DNA of 64,000 nucleotides from Pedobacter sp. L105. GTDB taxonomy: Bacteria > Bacteroidota > Bacteroidia > Sphingobacteriales > Sphingobacteriaceae. The stretch lies in the NCBI RefSeq assembly GCF_009765875.1, contig NZ_LMUP01000014.1, positions 124,001-188,000 of the forward strand. The letters are read 5' to 3'. The notes under the pieces are model-generated. The model ran no database searches. It worked only from the letters and a program-made list of their open reading frames with translations, and was not told where the DNA came from. This document shows positions 59,600-64,000 of this stretch, piece by piece; positions within the stretch are counted from its first letter, which is position 1; each line of letters opens with the position of its first letter. The position numbers were made by a program, and so were the translations under genes.

Positions 59600-60910
59600 T
59601 TAAAGCACAGCTGATCCGGTTAATTTTTCAAAAGCCTGTTCAAAATCTGCTTTAATATCATCTATATGTTCTATGCCTACAGAAACCCTAAGCAATTGCG
59701 GTGTTATTCCTGCACTGAGCTGTTCTGCTACAGTGAGCTGCTGATGGGTAGTAGCCGAAGGCTGAATAATGAGTGTTTTTGCATCGCCTACATTGGCCAG
59801 GTGACTTACCAGTTGAAGGGCGTCAATAAATTCCTCAGCTTTTACCTGTTTTAATTCAAAAGCGAGTACCGCGCCAAAGCCGTTCTTCAGGTATTTTTTC
59901 GCATTGGTATGATAGGGACTGCTTTCCAGACCGGGATAATAAACTTTGCTGACCGCCTCATGTTTTTCCAGCCAGGTAGCCAGTGCAAGGCTGTTATCTA
60001 CATGGCGCTGTACACGAAGGGATAAGGTTTCCAATCCCTGTATCAGCAGGAAAGAATTAAAAGGAGAAATAGAAGGGCCAAAATCCCTCAGGCCTTCTAC
60101 ACGTGCACGGATAATGAACTGAATATTTCCAAAATTGCTATCCTGTCCGAAGACGTCATTGAAGATTAATCCCTGATAACTTTCGGAAGGCGTAGTGAAC
60201 TGCGGAAATTTTCCATTGCCCCAGTTATAATTTCCTCCATCAACAATAACACCGCCAACACTTGTTCCATGTCCGCCGATCCATTTTGTAGCAGACTGTA
60301 CTACGATATGCGCACCATGCTCAAGGGGTTTGAAGAGGTAGCCTGCTGCACCAAACGTATTGTCTACGATAAGGGGCAAATCATATTTTTCTGCAATTAA
60401 GGCTAGTTTTTCAAAATCAGGAATACTGAAAGATGGATTTCCAATGCTTTCCAGATAAATAGCTTTGGTTTGTTTATCTATTTTAGCTTCAAAATCTTTG
60501 GTATCATCACTGTCGGCAAATCTGGCTTCTATACCCAAACGTTTAAATGATACTTTAAACTGGTTATAAGTACCACCATACAAATGCGGTGAAGAAACAA
60601 AATTATCGCCTGCCTGAAGGATGTTGTTCAGTGCAATGAACTGAGCTGCTTGTCCTGATGATACGGCAAGCCCCGCAACACCGCCTTCAAGTGCGGCAAC
60701 GCGCTTTTCAAACACGTCTGTTGTGGGGTTCATGATACGGGTGTAAATATTTCCAAACTCTTTTAAGGCAAACAAATTGGCGCTGTGCGCTGCATTGTGA
60801 AATCCATAAGAAGCGGTTTGATAGATAGGAACCGCCCTTGATCCTGTTGTAGGATCAATTTCCTGTCCTGCGTGAATTTGTAAAGTTTCGAATTTATAGG
60901 AAGCTGACAT
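59600..60910 (-). CDS. metY: O-acetylhomoserine sulfhydrylase
   Basis: 436 residues, Cys/Met metabolism PLP enzyme. FETLQIHAGQEIDPTTGSRA at the start, YTRIMNPTTDVFEKRVAALEGG, and VVQSATKWIGGHGTSVGG with the PLP lysine. It makes homocysteine (or methionine) from O-acetylhomoserine and sulfide. As first gene of the operon it follows a SAM-I riboswitch and a short Cys-rich leader frame; its use of sulfide makes cysteine or sulfur level a logical second signal. Confidence 0.97.
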   Translation of the reverse strand: MSASYKFETLQIHAGQEIDPTTGSRAVPIYQTASYGFHNAAHSANLFALKEFGNIYTRIMNPTTDVFEKRVAALEGGVAGLAVSSGQAAQFIALNNILQAGDNFVSSPHLYGGTYNQFKVSFKRLGIEARFADSDDTKDFEAKIDKQTKAIYLESIGNPSFSIPDFEKLALIAEKYDLPLIVDNTFGAAGYLFKPLEHGAHIVVQSATKWIGGHGTSVGGVIVDGGNYNWGNGKFPQFTTPSESYQGLIFNDVFGQDSNFGNIQFIIRARVEGLRDFGPSISPFNSFLLIQGLETLSLRVQRHVDNSLALATWLEKHEAVSKVYYPGLESSPYHTNAKKYLKNGFGAVLAFELKQVKAEEFIDALQLVSHLANVGDAKTLIIQPSATTHQQLTVAEQLSAGITPQLLRVSVGIEHIDDIKADFEQAFEKLTGSAVL

Positions 60911-61008
60911 GATGTGCTGAGTTAAAATTTTGATTGATTTTTACAGACAAATACGAATGCTGCCAGGGCAGAAGCGTATAAGGATGGATAGGAGACAATT
61001 GGAAATTG

Positions 61009-61101
61009 TTAACCTATACAACAACACATACAGGCAAGAACTTGTGCGGTAGTATGCAAGAGGCTTTCGCCTGGTTTTGACAGATTTGATTTCGTTTTCA
61101 T
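61009..61101 (-). CDS. Cys-rich leader peptide between riboswitch and metY
   Basis: Thirty codons with ATG start at 61101: MKTKSNLSKPGESLLHTTAQ then VLACMCCCIG and TAA. Four of six residues near the end (Cys-Met-Cys-Cys-Cys) are cysteine, a stretch (UGU AUG UGU UGU UGU) that would stall ribosomes when charged tRNA-Cys is short. It starts about 24 nt after the riboswitch core and ends 99 nt before metY. The hairpin ACAATT-TCC-AATTGT (60995-61009) overlaps the stop codon. Frame could extend upstream in the same frame into the riboswitch, but this ATG is the natural start. Leader-peptide control is inferred, not shown. Confidence 0.6.
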   Translation of the reverse strand: MKTKSNLSKPGESLLHTTAQVLACMCCCIG

Positions 61102-61119
61102 TTGTTTAAATTTATCTTT

Positions 61120-61215
61120 CCAGAAAGCAATAGGCCGTCTGGTCAGGAATTGGCACCTTCTCCATTTTGGGAGGGTTGCCAGTGGGTCAAAGAGCCTGTC
61201 TCTCGCCACTTCTTA
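61120..61215 (-). ncRNA. SAM-I (S-box) riboswitch
   Basis: On the minus strand GCGAGAGACAGGCTC, then TTTGACCCAC, the conserved TGGCAACC, a CTCC...GGAG stem, and GGTGCCAATTCC in the order and spacing of the S-box consensus (GGCAACC ... GGTGCxAATTCC). A CCAGA/TCTGG hairpin (61120-61142) overlaps the 3' side and could be the expression platform. Set in the leader of metY-metX-hom, it should shut the operon down when SAM is high. It lies 57 nt after the promoter -7 box. Confidence 0.92.
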
Positions 61216-61271
61216 ATAAATCAAACCGGTTTGAAGGGTATGACTTGAATTAAGCTTTCGCTTTATGTTTA

Positions 61272-61302
61272 CAAATGTAGTGAAATAGGTTTTATTTCCA
61301 AA
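61272..61302 (-). promoter_or_regulatory. Promoter of the methionine operon
   Basis: On the minus strand TTTG (plus 61299-61302), 19 bp, TACATTTG (plus 61272-61279), both matching the Bacteroidota consensus exactly. The leader from start to metY is about 350 nt, long enough for riboswitch and leader frame. Confidence 0.78.
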
Positions 61303-61524
61303 ATATTGTTCTGAAAAAATAACAATCAGTTGAAATTAAGATAGTTAAAAAGTTATATTGTTGTTGGGCTTCTCCAAGTTTTGCTGCTTAAAATCTAAAT
61401 ACTTCTTGTAAAGGACTGTAGGGTGAGCTGGTTAAGCTGTTTTTTGGGTTGACAGAATTAAATTTTGTGTAATTTTTAAAATAAGTTTTATTTAGATTTT
61501 AGAGGGGTTTGCTCGGGTTATGCT

Positions 61525-61657
61525 TAGGTAGAGCTCGGAATGAATCCGGTCTCCCTCCAGTCTCCCTCTAGTCTGACTATAGTGCTTTTCTCAAAAATAC
61601 TATAGTCAGACTAGAGGAAGTCTTTAAGCATTATGGTATCACTCCGGGCTCTACCTA
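61525..61657. repeat. Nested inverted repeat, about 133 bp
   Basis: Inner stem: CCTCTAGTCTGACTATAGT (61565-61583) and its perfect complement (61599-61617), 19 bp, loop 15 nt. Outer arms: TAGGTAGAGCTCGGAATGA (61525-61543) and 61639-61657, 17 of 19 matching. Between them CTCCAGTCTCCCTCTAGTCT is a small direct repeat. It lies in the 630-bp gap between the methionine promoter and a lipoprotein gene with no frame inside. It may be a mobile-like palindromic element (MITE or REP type). Confidence 0.82.
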
Positions 61658-61871
61658 GTCTTAACTTAGGCTCTCTCTGGTTAATCTCAGCTTGAAAGCT
61701 TTTTTTAGCCTAAATTTTCGTTTCGATATGCTGTGTTTTTATTAAATTAAAGTAGGGTAATTTAAATCTATTTGCGCTGTAATCATCGTATATAACCAAC
61801 AACAACCCATAATATTCAATTTTTTATCGTTTTGGCAGGATTTATGTAAGTTGTATCAAAATTGAAAATTT

Positions 61872-62366
61872 ATGAAAAGAATATTAGTTATGGCTGCCAT
61901 TTTATGCAGTTCAATAATGCTTTTACAAAGCTGCTCTACCCCTAAAAATGCTGCAGGAAATGCAAGTTTAAGGAGAGCGAATGTAGTGGGTTATTGGGTG
62001 TTGAATGATATCTCATTTGAAGGTGTGCCAGCTGAAAATGTAAAATCTATGTTTAATGAGGCTTCATACAAATGTTTTATTGGAAGTACCTGGAACCTGA
62101 CAAATAGCGGTAACGGAACTTATATGCTGCCTGGAACTGCCGACTGCCCTACGAGAACGCAGGATATTTTCTGGTCGGCAAGTACAGCCGATGAAACTTT
62201 CCAGTTTAAAAAACTAAATGAAGGTGAAAAAGCTAAAAACATAACTGACGGTTACCGGCTGATCCTTTCTTCAGCATCAAGAGATCAACTGGTTTTAAGA
62301 TCGCCTGTAGATTATGGAAATAAACCAGCCTATATCGTAATGACATTTATTAAAAATGCTAAATAA
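61872..62366 (+). CDS. Lipocalin-like lipoprotein
   Basis: 164 residues. Lipoprotein signal with lipobox LLQSC (Cys21), then VVGYWVLNDISFEGVP (a GxW lipocalin-like start), a CFIGSTWNLTNSGNGTYML strand pair, and a C-terminal YIVMTFIKNAK. Two further Cys (YKCFIG, TADCPTR) may form a disulfide. It probably binds a small apolar ligand at the outer or inner membrane. A 13-bp palindromic terminator follows. Single gene with no clear promoter match. Confidence 0.85.
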   Translation: MKRILVMAAILCSSIMLLQSCSTPKNAAGNASLRRANVVGYWVLNDISFEGVPAENVKSMFNEASYKCFIGSTWNLTNSGNGTYMLPGTADCPTRTQDIFWSASTADETFQFKKLNEGEKAKNITDGYRLILSSASRDQLVLRSPVDYGNKPAYIVMTFIKNAK

Positions 62367-62393
62367 TTACCAAATTTATAGCAATTGTACCTG

Positions 62394-62425
62394 CAGCCTT
62401 CAGTTTAAACTGAAGGCTGTTTCTT
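62394..62425 (+). terminator. Lipocalin gene terminator
   Basis: CAGCCTTCAGTTT and AAACTGAAGGCTG form a perfect 13-bp palindrome (62394-62419), followed by TTTCTTTTT. Confidence 0.9.
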
Positions 62426-62504
62426 TTTCCTGGCAGAGATATTTTGTCATGAATATTTACTAGTTTAATATCCTCAAATTCATCGATTACCCAGCATTTA
62501 TTTT

Positions 62505-63974
62505 ATGGCTAAAATTTCAATTATTGGCAGCGGTTTTTCCGGTTTGGCTGCATCCTGTTTTGCTGCAAAGGAAGGGCATGAAGTAACTTTATTTGAGAAA
62601 AATGCAACTATAGGTGGCAGGGCAAGGGTATACCAGGCCGAAGGTTTTACATTTGATATGGGTCCAAGCTGGTACTGGATGCCAGACGTGTTTGAGAATT
62701 TCTTTGCTCAATTCGGAAAGTCGGTTGCAGACTATTATGAGCTGAAACAGCTTGATCCCGGGTTTCAGGTGATTTTTGGTGAAAAAGATGTGATTGAAAT
62801 ACCAGCAGCCATGGCAGAGCTGGAAGCTATTTTTGAAAATATAGAGCCCGGCAGTGCGGCCGCCTTGCAGAAATTTCTGGAAGAAGCAGCTTTTAAATAC
62901 GAAGTTGGGATGCGCGACCTGGTATATAAACCTGCTTTTTCCTGGCTGGAATACGCCAATATCGACGTAGTTAAAGGAATGCTTAAAGCAAATTTGTTCA
63001 GTTCTGTAAGCTCATATGTTAAAACGTATTTTGAAGATGAACGGCTGATTGCTTTAATGGAATTTCCAGTGCTATTTTTAGGGGCTATGGCCAATAAAAT
63101 ACCAGCTTTATATACGATGATGAATTATTCTGCCCTGGTACAGGGAACCTTTTACCCGATGGGCGGAATGTGCAGGATCATAACAGCTATGGAATCGCTG
63201 GCTGTCTCTTTGGGCGTGGTGGTGCATACCGATACTGTCATTACTAAAATAGAAGTTAAAGACGGACTGGTTACTGGTCTGCATACGGGCAAGGGGTATT
63301 ATGCTACTGAGGGACTGATCGCAGCGGCTGATTATCACCATGCCGAACAACTGCTGGAAGAAAAATACCGAAATTATGTAGAAGGCTACTGGAACAAGAA
63401 AACTTTTGCTCCTTCCTGTTTGATTTACTACATTGGCGTAAGCAAAAAGGTAAAGAGGCTGCTGCATCATAATTTATTTTTTGATGCTGATTTTAAACAG
63501 CATGCCAACGATATTTATAGTCATCCGCAATGGCCTGAGCGACCATTGTTTTATGTGTGCTGTCCTTCAAAAACGGATGCAGGTGTTGCGCCCGAAGGTA
63601 TGGAGAACATATTTATCCTGGTGCCGGTGGCGACAGGGTTAACAGATGATGAAGCCACGCGTGAGCAGTATTTCGACGGACTGATCAGCCGGATGGAGGT
63701 TTATAGCGGAGAGCGTTTTAAAGATCAGGTGATTTATAAAAGGACCTATTGTGTCAGTAATTTTGTAGAAGATTATAATGCTTTTAAGGGAAATGCCTAT
63801 GGACTGGCAAACACATTGATGCAAACTGCAGTATTAAAACCTTCATTAAAAAACAAGAAGTTGAAAAATATGTTCTATGCGGGTCAGCTTACCGTTCCCG
63901 GACCAGGAGTGCCCCCGGCACTGATATCAGGTCAGGTCGCAGCAGCCCAGCTAAACTTATATTTTAAAAAATGA
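62505..63974 (+). CDS. crtI: Phytoene desaturase
   Basis: 489 residues, FAD amine-oxidase-type fold. IIGSGFSGLAASCFAAKEGHEV holds the GxGxxG FAD site, FEKNATIGGRARVY, and FDMGPSWYWMPDV follow; MFYAGQLTVPGPGVPPALISGQVAA is the C-terminal signature. It desaturates phytoene toward lycopene, in the membrane. The next gene's ATG overlaps its TGA (ATGA), so the carotenoid genes form an operon that continues past the window. Confidence 0.95.
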   Translation: MAKISIIGSGFSGLAASCFAAKEGHEVTLFEKNATIGGRARVYQAEGFTFDMGPSWYWMPDVFENFFAQFGKSVADYYELKQLDPGFQVIFGEKDVIEIPAAMAELEAIFENIEPGSAAALQKFLEEAAFKYEVGMRDLVYKPAFSWLEYANIDVVKGMLKANLFSSVSSYVKTYFEDERLIALMEFPVLFLGAMANKIPALYTMMNYSALVQGTFYPMGGMCRIITAMESLAVSLGVVVHTDTVITKIEVKDGLVTGLHTGKGYYATEGLIAAADYHHAEQLLEEKYRNYVEGYWNKKTFAPSCLIYYIGVSKKVKRLLHHNLFFDADFKQHANDIYSHPQWPERPLFYVCCPSKTDAGVAPEGMENIFILVPVATGLTDDEATREQYFDGLISRMEVYSGERFKDQVIYKRTYCVSNFVEDYNAFKGNAYGLANTLMQTAVLKPSLKNKKLKNMFYAGQLTVPGPGVPPALISGQVAAAQLNLYFKK

Positions 63975-64000
63975 AAGCTCTCTTCGACCGCATTTCCATT
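63971..64000 (+). CDS. crtB: Phytoene synthase start (cut by window edge)
   Basis: Only 10 codons (MKALFDRISI) are visible. Its ATG overlaps the crtI stop by 4 nt. The start fits phytoene/squalene synthases of Bacteroidota (M-K-x-LFDx-S) and its place directly after crtI supports this. Too short for a firm call. Confidence 0.55.
   Translation, partial: MKALFDRISI

Noticed and set aside
61102..61209. N-terminal extension of the Cys-rich leader frame into the riboswitch
   Set aside because: It would need translation through the folded riboswitch; the ATG at 61101 directly after the riboswitch is the simpler start.

Overview
The window is chromosomal DNA of a Bacteroidota bacterium, most likely family Sphingobacteriaceae (Pedobacter-like). 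The assignment rests on AT-rich coding, weak or absent Shine-Dalgarno sites, promoters of the Bacteroidota type (-33 TTTG, about 19-21 bp, -7 TAnnTTTG, for example before rpsO at 37921-37952 and before the methionine operon at 61272-61302), and lineage-typical genes (long LptD-like protein, MCE/MlaD, DUF983, DUF3575, AraC/short-chain dehydrogenase pairs, crtI-crtB). No phage, conjugative element, intact insertion sequence or CRISPR array is visible. The genus is an inference.

The left half (1-30.4 kb) is accessory chromosome. It holds an RsbR-RsbS-RsbT stressosome-type module cut by the left edge. It also has several short-chain dehydrogenases, an unusual GT35 glucan phosphorylase homologue, PRC-barrel and molybdopterin-fold envelope proteins, a PAS histidine kinase, a histidine-rich secreted 48-residue peptide, a GH13 lipoprotein, a ynfA gene killed by an internal deletion, and three enzyme/AraC-regulator neighbourhoods. 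Two of those neighbourhoods have regulator-like direct repeats before the enzyme gene. A PobA-like flavin monooxygenase with altered substrate residues follows, then a sparse 1.2 kb region with a small peptide gene, a strong terminator and a possible transposase relic. A three-gene signalling cluster (kinase with 13 tandem 21-residue repeats, lone receiver, receiver-PAS kinase) closes this half.

The right half (30.8-64 kb) is mostly core. It contains tRNA-Ser(UGA); a tight PASTA - mltG - thioesterase - yihY operon; ddl; rpsO-pnp; rpe; serC-serA; a SAM-hydroxide adenosyltransferase divergent from phoH; purC - STAS - rnz; an MCE/amidase pair; lptD - cinA - lipoyl E2; the metY-metX-hom operon; a lipocalin-like lipoprotein; and the start of a carotenoid operon (crtI, crtB).

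The most interesting signals are regulatory. The metY-metX-hom transcript starts with a SAM-I riboswitch and is followed at once by a 30-codon open reading frame ending in Ala-Cys-Met-Cys-Cys-Cys-Ile-Gly. This suggests a second, cysteine-sensing layer of control. Other unexplained structures are a 68-bp tandem array flanked by two perfect 24- and 29-bp inverted repeats between rnz and mlaD, nested palindromes at 7010-7072, 45397-45462 and 61525-61657, and paired 16-bp palindromes straddling a promoter at 1635-1681 with no regulator gene nearby.
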